Shown piece after piece: positions 8,832-15,960 of a stretch of 64,000 bases of DNA. The notes beneath the pieces were generated by a model. That model saw nothing but the letters and a program-made list of their open reading frames with translations, was not told where the DNA came from and did no database searches. Source of the stretch: Enhydrobacter aerosaccus (GTDB taxonomy: Bacteria > Pseudomonadota > Alphaproteobacteria > Reyranellales > Reyranellaceae); the NCBI GenBank assembly GCA_903915535.1, contig CAIWTJ010000186.1:1-64000 (forward strand), written 5' to 3'. Made by a program: the position numbers and the translations under genes. The stretch's first letter is position 1; the number at the start of each line of letters is the position of its first letter.

Positions 8832-9025
8832 CAGTCGGACGGCGCCGGCACTTTGCCGTCGGCCGAGAGCAGGACGGCGAGCGGGTGGTGGGTGGCCTTG
8901 AAATGCGCGAGCACGATCGGCAGCACGACCATGATCGACACGCAGAGGACATGCCGACCACGCCCCAGATCGTGCCCCACACGACCAGAGAGAAGATGAC
9001 GACCGGCGGCGAGAGGTTGAGAGGG
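8832..9025 (-). pseudogene. Decayed 3' fragment of an AI-2E-family permease gene
   Basis: This stretch closely matches the 3' end of the intact AI-2E gene at 9910-10944: the same codons for HFKATHPLAVLLSADGK and for VVWGTIWGVVGM can be read, but in two different frames. A one-base deletion near 8950 breaks the frame and a codon insertion gives HH. Similarity ends near 9025. No start or upstream transmembrane part remains. It is a partial duplication left upstream of the flavoenzyme gene. Confidence 0.8.
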
Positions 9026-9292
9026 CTCGGTGATCGCGGACGATGTCGAATGCGGGGACGCTCGCGTCGTTTGCGTACAGGGCCTATGGCACGAGCACGT
9101 CGGCACCGGCGCAGTTCGCATAGGCACGGCCTGGTGAACGTCGGAATATCAGAATTCCCAGAGGCATCCGCTTCAAGCCGGCCAGCGATATGTCGTCAGT
9201 AACGACCGTAATAGGGCATTGACGGCGACGCGCGTAGGTTGGCGCGCATGATCGTCATTGCCAGGGCACACTGTTTTGCCTCGCGCAGCCTG

Positions 9293-9362
9293 TCGTCCCG
9301 AGCGCAGCGAGGGATCCTTGCTCGTCGACAGTGCAGGGCCCCTCGCTTCGCTCGGGATGACA
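9293..9362. repeat. Imperfect palindrome, REP-like extragenic element
   Basis: The left arm TCGTCCCGAGCGCAGCGAGG and the right arm CCTCGCTTCGCTCGGGATGA are near-perfect reverse complements separated by about 25 bases. Sequences of the type CCGAGCG(C/A)AGCGAGGG occur as dispersed intergenic repeats in many high-GC alphaproteobacteria. It lies in a gene-free stretch. A shorter relative is at 9795-9816. Confidence 0.7.
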
Positions 9363-9487
9363 ACGGAGCGGGGTGCCCAGCTCGAGGCGCGTCGCGCCGT
9401 TTACGTTTGCCCCGAGGTCAGCCGCGGGCCAGCGCACCCCGGCGTGAGGGTGTGGTGCATTACCGGCAACAGCCGTGCATGCACCTG

Positions 9488-9557
9488 CTCGCGAGGAACT
9501 GGCTTCGATGCAGGCGGGCCGGCGCTTTCCGGCAATCCTCGCGAGGACGTGTTTTTT
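9488..9557 (+). repeat. Stem-loop element copy 1 (hexamer TCGCGA)
   Basis: First of three related stem-loops. The outer arms CTCGCGAGGA (9488-9497) and TCCTCGCGAG (9536-9545) pair over 10 bp. Inside the left arm follows GGCTTCGATGC, shared with the other copies in the form GG(C/T)TCCGATGC. Downstream is a run of six T (9552-9557), so the element looks like an intrinsic terminator on the plus strand. Confidence 0.7.
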
Positions 9558-9570
9558 CCTTCCGAGCGAC

Positions 9571-9652
9571 TCATGAGGCTCATGAGGAATCGGTTCCGAT
9601 GCCGCTGGGATCGAGCTCCGAGGCGCTTCCTCATGAGGCCGGATTTTTTTTC
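9571..9652 (+). repeat. Stem-loop element copy 2 (hexamer TCATGA)
   Basis: The arms CTCATGAGGAA (9579-9589) and TTCCTCATGAG (9627-9637) pair over 11 bp. An additional TCATGA sits at 9571-9576. The inner part begins TCGGTTCCGATGC, as in copy 3. The stem is followed by a run of eight T (9644-9651). Architecture and arm spacing (59 bases) match copies 1 and 3 while the hexamer differs. Confidence 0.7.
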
Positions 9653-9684
9653 AGGGAGCGGCGATGCCGGGAAGACTCAGGAAT

Positions 9685-9765
9685 CTCCGGAATGTCCGGA
9701 GGAATCGGCTCCGATGCCGATGGTGTCAGGCTCCGGGGCGATTCCTCCGGAGGAAGCGCTTTTCC
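9685..9765 (+). repeat. Stem-loop element copy 3 (hexamer TCCGGA)
   Basis: The arms TCCGGAGGAATCG (9695-9707) and CGATTCCTCCGGA (9739-9751) pair over 13 bp. A further TCCGGA begins at 9685. The inner part begins TCGGCTCCGATGC, nearly identical to copy 2. A shorter T run (CTTTTCC) follows at about 9759. Confidence 0.7.
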
Positions 9766-9794
9766 ACCGGACGCGCGCCGCGCAACGAAGAGAG

Positions 9795-9816
9795 GTCCCT
9801 GGGCTGCGCCCGGGAC
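9795..9816. repeat. Short REP-like palindrome
   Basis: The palindrome around GGGCTGCGCCC with flanking GTCCC/GGGAC is related in style to the element at 9293-9362. It lies 95 bases beyond the 3' end of the AI-2E permease gene. No gene was found between 9026 and 9909; this stretch consists of these repeats and unassigned sequence. Confidence 0.55.
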
Positions 9817-9909
9817 GACGGAGCACTCGTCGCGTCCCTGAATCTCGGGGAGAGACAGGGGGTGAGGCGCGGAATGCGGGAAGAATTGCGCAAAAGCCTG
9901 CGCAGGCAC

Positions 9910-10944
9910 TCAGTCCGAGGGTTCGGGCACCTTGCCGTCGGCCGAGAGCAGGACGGCGAGCGGATGCGTGGCCTTGAAGTGCGCGAGCACGATCAGCAGA
10001 ACGACCATGATAGGCACGCAAAGGAACATGCCGACCACGCCCCAGATCGTGCCCCACACCACCAGCGAGAAAATGACGACCAGCGGCGAGAGGTTGAGCG
10101 AGCGACCCATGATGGCGGGCTCGACGACATTGGCGACGACGATCTGGATGGTGCCGATCACGAACAGCACGGTCAGGAACGGCGATAGATGGTCGAATTG
10201 CACGAGGGTGAGCAGCGCCGGCGCCACAATGGCCAGGATCGAGCCGACGGTCGGGATGTAATAGAAGAAAAACACCATCACCGCCCAGAAGGCGGCAAAG
10301 TCGACGCCAACCCAGGCCATGACGATGTAGGCAAGCACCGATGTCGCGACAGCCAGGGTTGTCTTGATACGGATGTACGCACGGATGTCGCGGTCGATCT
10401 GATCGAGCACGGAGCGGAGCCGGTCGCCCTCGCCGAAGATGATCGTGAGTTTGCGGCGGAAGCTGACCTGCTCGACGAACAGGAAGCCGGCGTAGATCAG
10501 CACGATGCCGGTCACGCTCACCACGGAGGCGGCGGCCGCAGCCAGACTGCCCAGCGTGTCGGCAAGGCTAATGCGGTCGAAGAGCTCGTTGATCGTGGGT
10601 GCGGTTTCGATGCCCAGCAGGTGAGCCCCCTGGTCGATCAGGCGCTGCAGGCGAATCTCGTAGGTTGGAGCAGCCGCTGCGACCGCGCTGACGTTGCGCG
10701 TGATGGTCCGGCCGACGATCCAGAGCAGGCCGCCCATCGTGCAGATTGCCGCGAGGAGTGCGACCGGGCGTGGCAATTTCACCTGACCAACTCGCGGCCG
10801 CTCGATCACGTCGGCCAGCGCGTCGACCATGTACCAGAGCACGAGGCCGAGGACTGCCGGCAGCAGCAATCCACGGCCCGCCACGAGCAGATACATCGTT
10901 GCTGCAATTACGATTGCCCACAGGGCAGCGCGCTGCAAAGTCAT
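9910..10944 (-). CDS. AI-2E-family transporter (PerM/YdiK-like permease)
   Basis: A 344-residue integral membrane protein of the AI-2E_transport family. About eight hydrophobic helices are arranged as in PerM/YdiK: helices at both ends and a central soluble loop (about 95-140). The family signature near the C-terminal helices, VANVVEPAIMGRSLNLSPLVVI, is intact. Members export small solutes, act as Na+/H+ antiporters or are of unknown substrate; the name does not prove autoinducer-2 transport. ATG 10944 (MTLQRAALWAIV) was chosen because it opens the first helix; no strong Shine-Dalgarno is visible. A truncated copy of its last third is at 8832-9025. Confidence 0.88.
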   Translation of the reverse strand: MTLQRAALWAIVIAATMYLLVAGRGLLLPAVLGLVLWYMVDALADVIERPRVGQVKLPRPVALLAAICTMGGLLWIVGRTITRNVSAVAAAAPTYEIRLQRLIDQGAHLLGIETAPTINELFDRISLADTLGSLAAAAASVVSVTGIVLIYAGFLFVEQVSFRRKLTIIFGEGDRLRSVLDQIDRDIRAYIRIKTTLAVATSVLAYIVMAWVGVDFAAFWAVMVFFFYYIPTVGSILAIVAPALLTLVQFDHLSPFLTVLFVIGTIQIVVANVVEPAIMGRSLNLSPLVVIFSLVVWGTIWGVVGMFLCVPIMVVLLIVLAHFKATHPLAVLLSADGKVPEPSD

Positions 10945-11019
10945 GGAGGCACTATAAGCGACAGGGCAGACTTGGAACACGGGGCTCAGCGCGTGCGCCG
11001 GTCTTGGGGGAGACGATAC

Positions 11020-11397
11020 ATGAAGAGCTTGTTGTTCGGTTTTGAAGGGCGTGCGAACCGCGCCACGTTCTGGCTGGTGAATGTCGGCTTGATCGTCGTC
11101 GAGGCGATCGTGTTCGGCGTTGCCGGTGGCGCTTCCATGATGTCGGAAGATCCGTCCGCGGCGATGGCGTCGATGGGCATCATGGGCATCGTCTGCCTGC
11201 TGGTTTTGATCGTCCTTTTCTGGATCGGCCTGGCGGTGGCCGTTAAGCGCTGGCACGACCGCGGCAAGAGCGGTTGGTGGGTGTTCATCGCATTCGTGCC
11301 CGTGATTGGCGGCCTGTGGTACATCATCGAATGCGGGTTCCTGAAGGGAACGACGGGCGCCAACGCCTATGGTGCCGATCCGCTCGCAACGGCCTGA
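11020..11397 (+). CDS. DUF805 small membrane protein
   Basis: A 125-residue inner-membrane protein of the DUF805 (YhaH) family. It begins MKSLLFGFEGRANRATFW, with the typical G-R-xx-R-xx-FW opening. Three hydrophobic helices follow, and a conserved segment AVKRWHDRGKSGWW lies between helices two and three. It ends with the usual short soluble tail containing NAYGADP. The function of DUF805 is unknown; members occur near envelope and phage-related loci. GGGGGAG precedes ATG 11020 at a good distance. It is divergent from the permease at 9910-10944, with a 75-base gap that must hold both promoters. Confidence 0.88.
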   Translation: MKSLLFGFEGRANRATFWLVNVGLIVVEAIVFGVAGGASMMSEDPSAAMASMGIMGIVCLLVLIVLFWIGLAVAVKRWHDRGKSGWWVFIAFVPVIGGLWYIIECGFLKGTTGANAYGADPLATA

Positions 11398-11453
11398 CGC
11401 GCGTCCGACTGTCGCGTCGTGCACGAACCGTTGCCGGGCGATAAGCTCGGCCC

Positions 11454-11924
11454 ATGAAATTCCTTCTGTCCGCCATCCTGATGACGGCGTCCCTCGCCGC
11501 GACGCCGTCTCTTGCGCGCGACTACAAGATCGGCTCGATCGAGATCGTCCAGCCATGGTCGCGCGCGACACCGTCGACCGCGCCGTCGGCCGGCGGCTTC
11601 CTGACGCTCGCGAACAAAGGCGACGTGGCCGATCGCCTGATCGCGATCGAAAGTCCCGCCGCCAAGCAGACCGAAATTCACGAGATGAAAATGGACGGCG
11701 CGGTGATGCGCATGCGGGAACTCGAGAACGGTGTCGTTCTGCCGCCCGGGCAGACCATTGAGCTGAAGCCCGGCGGCTACCATGTGATGTTCATGGGGCT
11801 CAAGGCGCCGTTCGTAAAGGACCAGAAAGTGCCGGCGACCCTGGTGTTCGAAAAAGCCGGCCGTATCGATGTCGAATTTCAGGTCGACGCGCTCGGCGCC
11901 ACCCAGCCGTCGCACCGCCCCTAG
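11454..11924 (+). CDS. Periplasmic copper chaperone PCu(A)C
   Basis: A 156-residue exported protein of the PCu(A)C (DUF461) family, which delivers Cu(I) to the CuA or CuB site of cytochrome oxidase. The signal peptide (about 1-22, MKFLLSAILMTASLAATPSLA) is followed by the beta-sandwich. Copper-ligand candidates of the H-x10-M-x21-H-x-M type are visible: His76, Met87, His110 and Met112 (GGYHVMFMG). No SCO1/SenC homologue is adjacent, although these often co-occur. The start at ATG 11454 is the only one giving a signal peptide. Length fits the family. Confidence 0.9.
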   Translation: MKFLLSAILMTASLAATPSLARDYKIGSIEIVQPWSRATPSTAPSAGGFLTLANKGDVADRLIAIESPAAKQTEIHEMKMDGAVMRMRELENGVVLPPGQTIELKPGGYHVMFMGLKAPFVKDQKVPATLVFEKAGRIDVEFQVDALGATQPSHRP

Positions 11925-11938
11925 ACCCGTGCGGGGAA

Positions 11939-12439
11939 TTATCTGTCGTTGAGATCCGCATGCGGCGAGCGGACGGCGTTGGCGGCCATCCGCCAGGCGC
12001 GCCCGTCGAGGAAGCCCGCCAGCAAAGCCGCGGCCACCGCCGGATCCTGGGTGGGCGGCCATATTCCGCGGCCGAGCCACACCGCGCTGGAATCGACGAT
12101 CACCAGCCCGAGGATGGCGATGGCGGCAATCGCTCCAAGGAACGCCGGCTTGAACTGGACCAGTCCCCACATCTGATCCGTTTTGACCTTTACGAAGCTG
12201 CCGGCGACGATGCCCGCGAAGGCCCCCATCAGGCCCGCGATGAGCCACGCAAATTCGAGCAAGTGAGGTGTCGGTGTGCCCGAAAGCATGATGATCGCGG
12301 TCATCGTGCAGAAGAACGCGGGCAAGCCGAGGCGCCACAATTTCACAGGCCGGCCGCGCAGTTCAGGCGCAGTCGCCCAAAGGCCGGCCGCCGCGAGAAG
12401 CACGTTGAGCAGGGCGACCAGATTGAAAGTTACGTTCAT
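11939..12439 (-). CDS. Hypothetical multi-pass membrane protein
   Basis: A 166-residue protein with about four hydrophobic helices (near residues 5-22, 38-52, 62-82 and 97-118) and a hydrophilic C-terminus (GRAWRMAANAVRSPHADLNDR). I do not recognise the family. The start is ATG 12439 (MNVTFNLVALLNVLLAAAGL), which puts a helix at the N-terminus; a longer frame to 12499 adds only a charged, unlikely extension. It converges on the copper chaperone gene with a 14-base gap. The inner membrane is the inferred location. Confidence 0.65.
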   Translation of the reverse strand: MNVTFNLVALLNVLLAAAGLWATAPELRGRPVKLWRLGLPAFFCTMTAIIMLSGTPTPHLLEFAWLIAGLMGAFAGIVAGSFVKVKTDQMWGLVQFKPAFLGAIAAIAILGLVIVDSSAVWLGRGIWPPTQDPAVAAALLAGFLDGRAWRMAANAVRSPHADLNDR

Positions 12440-12557
12440 CGACGCGATGCACTCTATTCGGATCACGTCCCAGACGTGGACGCCCCGGCGACGCGGCACC
12501 TGTCTAGAGCAAGTACATTACAGGGGGCTGACTTTTCGCCGTCCGGGTGTGGAGCAA

Positions 12558-13583
12558 TCAGTCACGGCCGAAATCGTCGCGTTCGAGAACATGCTTTCCC
12601 GTCTCGATGTCGCGCAGCAGAATCTGGGGATAGCCGACGTTGGTGTCGGTACTCGCGCGCCAGGCATCCACGACCATGTCGCGCACCGAGGAAGCCCCTG
12701 AAGCGATGCGGGTATTGGTGAAGGCGATCCCGGCCTTGGCGTCGCCCGTGAATGCGCCCTGCTTTTCCAGCTCGAAGAACGGCACCACAGAGCGGTGGCT
12801 GTCGAGGATCACGGCGCGCATGCGATCCCAGATCGTGCAGGTGCAGGCGCTATAGGGGGCGATCTCACGCTTGACGTCGGCCCGGTTGATGCGGGCGCGC
12901 ACAAAGGTGCTCTGATAGTCCACGCGCAACGTCCTGGAATTGGAGAAGCCCTGCGGGTTGGGATAGGCGCCCCAGCCGTTGACGTGCACCGACACGTGCA
13001 TCGGTTGGCTGGCGTCGCCGGCGTAGTGGCTCCACACGCCGAGATCGCGGACGATAATGACTTCCCGGCGCCGGCGGTCGGCGTCGAACCAAGCGCGATC
13101 GGCGGCGGTCGCGGCCGTCTTCGCGCCGATTGATGCCGCGCGCCAATAGCCGAAATCCTTCACCAGCTGCTGCCAGCCGTCGACGATGGCGTAGGGCAGA
13201 TAGCCGGTGTTGTACTGGGTCTTGCCTTTGGCAGAGAGTGCGGCGTTGTAGGCTTCGCGGGTAATCGGCAAGGCCTCGAGAGCAAGCGCTCCGCCTACCA
13301 GGCCGTCGTCGTCAAGATGGACGAAATGCCCGGCATCGCGTTCGGCGTCATGCGGGTTTCCGGAGCCTTTCGAGCGATCGAGCTCCCGGCCCAGGATAGC
13401 GATCTCGGCCACGGCCTCGGGCGTGCGCAGGAACGCCGGCAACTCCTCGGGAAAGGCTTCGGCGGCGAGGCCGCTCACGAACTCATGCCCGGTGGCGCCC
13501 CAGGCGAAGGCGGGCGCCGACGGAGGTGTGGCCAGCGCCGACATCGACAACAGCAGTCCGGCGAGATTGCGAAGGCGGAACAT
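12558..13583 (-). CDS. S1/P1-type zinc-dependent nuclease, secreted
   Basis: A 341-residue exported enzyme of the S1/P1 nuclease/phospholipase C fold with a tri-zinc site. After the signal peptide (about 1-27, ending APAFA) the mature protein would begin WGATGHE. Trp1 and His6 of mature S1/P1 enzymes coordinate zinc through the free N-terminus, so this match is strong. Other ligand segments are HFVHLDDD and HYAGDASQPMH, the equivalent of HxxxD. Such enzymes cleave single-stranded nucleic acid and remove 3' phosphates in the periplasm or outside the cell. It lies upstream of no co-directional partner; the DUF1036 gene 9 bases upstream on the same strand may share its transcript. Confidence 0.87.
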   Translation of the reverse strand: MFRLRNLAGLLLSMSALATPPSAPAFAWGATGHEFVSGLAAEAFPEELPAFLRTPEAVAEIAILGRELDRSKGSGNPHDAERDAGHFVHLDDDGLVGGALALEALPITREAYNAALSAKGKTQYNTGYLPYAIVDGWQQLVKDFGYWRAASIGAKTAATAADRAWFDADRRRREVIIVRDLGVWSHYAGDASQPMHVSVHVNGWGAYPNPQGFSNSRTLRVDYQSTFVRARINRADVKREIAPYSACTCTIWDRMRAVILDSHRSVVPFFELEKQGAFTGDAKAGIAFTNTRIASGASSVRDMVVDAWRASTDTNVGYPQILLRDIETGKHVLERDDFGRD

Positions 13584-13592
13584 GCGGTCAGC

Positions 13593-14048
13593 TCATGGCT
13601 GGAGGTTGTACGTCCAGCTCGCGCTGTTTCCGGTATCGATGCGGACGAAGGACCGGCTGTACTTGTCGGCACCACAGCCCGGCGCGCTCAGTTCGAAGGG
13701 TTCGCGGCTCACGCACACGAGCACGTCGCCCTTCCATTCCTTGCCCGTCTGCTTGTTCTGCGCATAGACGAAGAAATAGCGATGTTGCAAAGGGCCCGGC
13801 CACATCACGAAGCACTGGCCGTTGTCGAAGCCGTACCAGCCCTTGGAAAGGTAGGTGCCCGGCGCGCCGCCCTGGTCACCCAAATCCACCGCCGTGGCGA
13901 GTTCGACGTCTTGGCCGCTTCTGTTGCAGATCCGGAAACCTTCGGCTGAAGCCGCCGGCGCGCCCGTCTGGGCTCCCGCGAGAACGGATCCGGCCAGCAA
14001 GGGCAGGCAAGACATCGCCAGCACCCGCAGAACATTACGCTTCGTCAC
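13593..14048 (-). CDS. DUF1036 exported protein
   Basis: A 151-residue secreted or periplasmic protein of the DUF1036 family, recognised by the opening FRICNRSGQDVELATAV, the central SKGWYGFDNGQCFVM and the aromatic/cysteine-containing C-terminus. Two cysteines in the mature part may pair. The start is GTG 14048 (VTKRNVLRVLAMSCLPLLAG), preceded by GGGGGAG, which gives a proper signal peptide. The ATG at 14120 would add a Pro/Arg-rich stretch before the signal and is unlikely. Its stop lies 9 bases before the S1/P1 nuclease start, so the two probably form an operon. Function unknown. Confidence 0.8.
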   Translation of the reverse strand: MTKRNVLRVLAMSCLPLLAGSVLAGAQTGAPAASAEGFRICNRSGQDVELATAVDLGDQGGAPGTYLSKGWYGFDNGQCFVMWPGPLQHRYFFVYAQNKQTGKEWKGDVLVCVSREPFELSAPGCGADKYSRSFVRIDTGNSASWTYNLQP

Positions 14049-14244
14049 CGCTGCTCCCCCACCTAGACCCGGCGCGATCCTGCTGCGCGCTCGGGGCGGA
14101 TGCAACGGGGCGGTTTTCAACCGGAGCCTGACGATAATGGTTAACGTGTGTGTACCGATATGCGGAATTTCATTGCCGATGAAAGCACGCGAAGCCTAGC
14201 GTCGTCCCAAGGCTCCAATGAGGGCCACGAACAGGGAGGATCGC

Positions 14245-15588
14245 ATGGCTTCAACTCGTCGGATTGCGCGTCGTCGTTTCATCGCCGGTACCGCGGCCAC
14301 CTCGGCTGCTTTCGTTGCTGCGCCCTTTGTGCGGGGCGCCCACGCGGCGGGATCCTTGTCTTTGGCGATGTGGGATCACTGGGTGCCCAAAGCCAATGAC
14401 GCCACGACTGCTCTCATCAAAGAGTGGTCGGAGAAGCAAAAGGTCGAGGTGAATGTCGACTACATCACTTCTCAGGGCAACAAGCTGCTGCTGACGGGAG
14501 CCGCTGAGTCGCAGGCCAAGTCCGGACACGACATCATCGCACTGTCGACATGGCTGCCGTCGCGTTACGCCAGCCAGCTCGTGCCGGTCGACGATGTGAT
14601 GGAGCCGCTGATCAAGCAGAACGGCGCGGTCAACGCCACCGTCGAGTATCTCGGCCATCTCAAGGGCAAGTGGGTTGCGGTGCCGGCCACGGTCGGCAGC
14701 CAGATCAAGGGCCCGTGCTCGCGTCTCGACTACATGAAGCAGTACGCCGGTCTCGACATGCAGGAGCTGTATCCGGCGGGTGCGCCCCCCAAGGCCGACG
14801 GCTGGACGTTCGACGCCTTCCTGAAAGCCGCCGAGGATTGCAACAAGGGCGGCCACCCTTTCGGCATCGGGCTCGGCACGACGGCCGACAATGTCGATAC
14901 GGCGGGCGCGGTCTTCCACGGCTTCGGCGCAATGCTGGTCAACGCCAAGGGCGAGATCACCGTGAAGTCCGACCCTGTGCGGCAGGCGCTCGACTTCTAC
15001 AAGCGGCTGATGGCGGCGATGCCGCCCGACGTGCCGGCGTGGGACGACGCCTCGAACAACAAGTTCCTGGTCTCGGGCCAGGCCTCGCTGATCATGAACC
15101 CGCCGAGTGCATGGGCCGTCGCCAAGCGCGATGCGCCAAAGGTCGCCGAGCAGCTCTGGACGCACGGCTTTGCTGCCGGGCCCAAGGGACGCTTTGCGCC
15201 GTTCACGCCGTACTTCTGGGGCATCTGGAATTTCAGCAAGAACGTGCCGGCGGCCAAGAGCCTGCTCACCCATCTTTCCCAGCCGTCTTCGGCGGAGAAG
15301 ATGGTGATCGCCAGCGGCGGCTACGACCTGCCGTCCTTCGCCAACCTCACGACCTTCAAGGTATGGGCGGAGGAGGGGCCGCCCAAGGGCACGCTCTATC
15401 ACTACGCCAATCCGTACAACCATCAGATCCTGTCCGTGGCCGGCGCGCCCGCCCCGCATTCCATCGCCGAGCGCATCTACACGCAGGCGACGCAAACACA
15501 GATGGCCGTGCGCTACTACAGGGGTGAGCCGATGGAGAAGACACTCGCCTGGGCGGCAGCCGAGCTCGAAGGCTTCATGCGCGACTGA
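14245..15588 (+). CDS. ABC transporter substrate-binding protein, family 1, Tat-exported
   Basis: A 447-residue periplasmic binding protein of the extracellular solute-binding family 1 (sugar-type). The N-terminus RRIARRRFIAGTAATSAA holds a twin-arginine motif and hydrophobic core, followed by AAPFVRGAHA as a likely cleavage site. The body shows the usual two-lobe layout, with FYKRLMAAMPPDVPAWDD and ASLIMNPPSAWAVAK in the C-terminal lobe. AGGGAGGA precedes ATG 14245, which beats the ATG at 14218. No permease or ATPase gene is adjacent, so the partners must lie elsewhere or the protein acts as an orphan receptor. It converges on the next gene with a 14-base overlap. Confidence 0.85.
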   Translation: MASTRRIARRRFIAGTAATSAAFVAAPFVRGAHAAGSLSLAMWDHWVPKANDATTALIKEWSEKQKVEVNVDYITSQGNKLLLTGAAESQAKSGHDIIALSTWLPSRYASQLVPVDDVMEPLIKQNGAVNATVEYLGHLKGKWVAVPATVGSQIKGPCSRLDYMKQYAGLDMQELYPAGAPPKADGWTFDAFLKAAEDCNKGGHPFGIGLGTTADNVDTAGAVFHGFGAMLVNAKGEITVKSDPVRQALDFYKRLMAAMPPDVPAWDDASNNKFLVSGQASLIMNPPSAWAVAKRDAPKVAEQLWTHGFAAGPKGRFAPFTPYFWGIWNFSKNVPAAKSLLTHLSQPSSAEKMVIASGGYDLPSFANLTTFKVWAEEGPPKGTLYHYANPYNHQILSVAGAPAPHSIAERIYTQATQTQMAVRYYRGEPMEKTLAWAAAELEGFMRD

Positions 15589-15949
15589 CTTCCGCCAGCC
15601 ACTTTCGGGCGACGTCCTCTGTCCGGAAGATCTGCAACGGTCGCTCGACGTCGGCCAGGGTGGCAAACATCTGCGCCTGCTGGTTCTGCTTGTCCGAGGT
15701 CGCGACGATCGCGAGCGGGCCGAACCTGGAAAGAGCGGGATACGCCCGGATGCGCGCGGCCAGCACCAGCATGTCGGTGTCGTTCAGATCCCAGCTGCCC
15801 GTGCCGAGGTCGAAGATCTTGGCGTACGGCAGCGCATCCGCCACCACCACGGCGTCGAGGTATCGCTCGACGTCCTGCAGGGAGATCTTTCCCTCGCCCC
15901 GGGCGATGACCAGTCGGCCGGGGTGGGCGATCTGCCAGGTCACCGCCAT
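15575..15949 (-). CDS. Small STAS/SpoIIAA-like hypothetical protein
   Basis: A 124-residue soluble protein beginning MAVTWQIAHPGRLVIARGEG. The alternating strands and helices (RLVIARGEGKISLQDVERYLDAVV, then AKIFDLGTG and LVLAARIRAY) resemble a STAS or SpoIIAA-like fold, but I cannot assign the family firmly. The start ATG 15949 lies 11 bases after the stop of the upstream binding-protein gene on the same strand, so they are probably co-transcribed. The 3' end overlaps the convergent gene by 14 bases. No phosphorylatable serine motif is obvious. Confidence 0.6.
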   Translation of the reverse strand: MAVTWQIAHPGRLVIARGEGKISLQDVERYLDAVVVADALPYAKIFDLGTGSWDLNDTDMLVLAARIRAYPALSRFGPLAIVATSDKQNQQAQMFATLADVERPLQIFRTEDVARKWLAEVSRA

Positions 15950-15960
15950 CGGCGGTGTTC

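Noticed and set aside
8713-8982. N-terminal extension of the flavoenzyme frame
   Set aside because: The extra 90 codons are translated from the decayed permease fragment in a wrong phase; the true start is ATG 8712.
9239-9841. Plus-strand open frames in the repeat cluster
   Set aside because: They run through the palindromes and stem-loops, have no Shine-Dalgarno and no protein-like composition.
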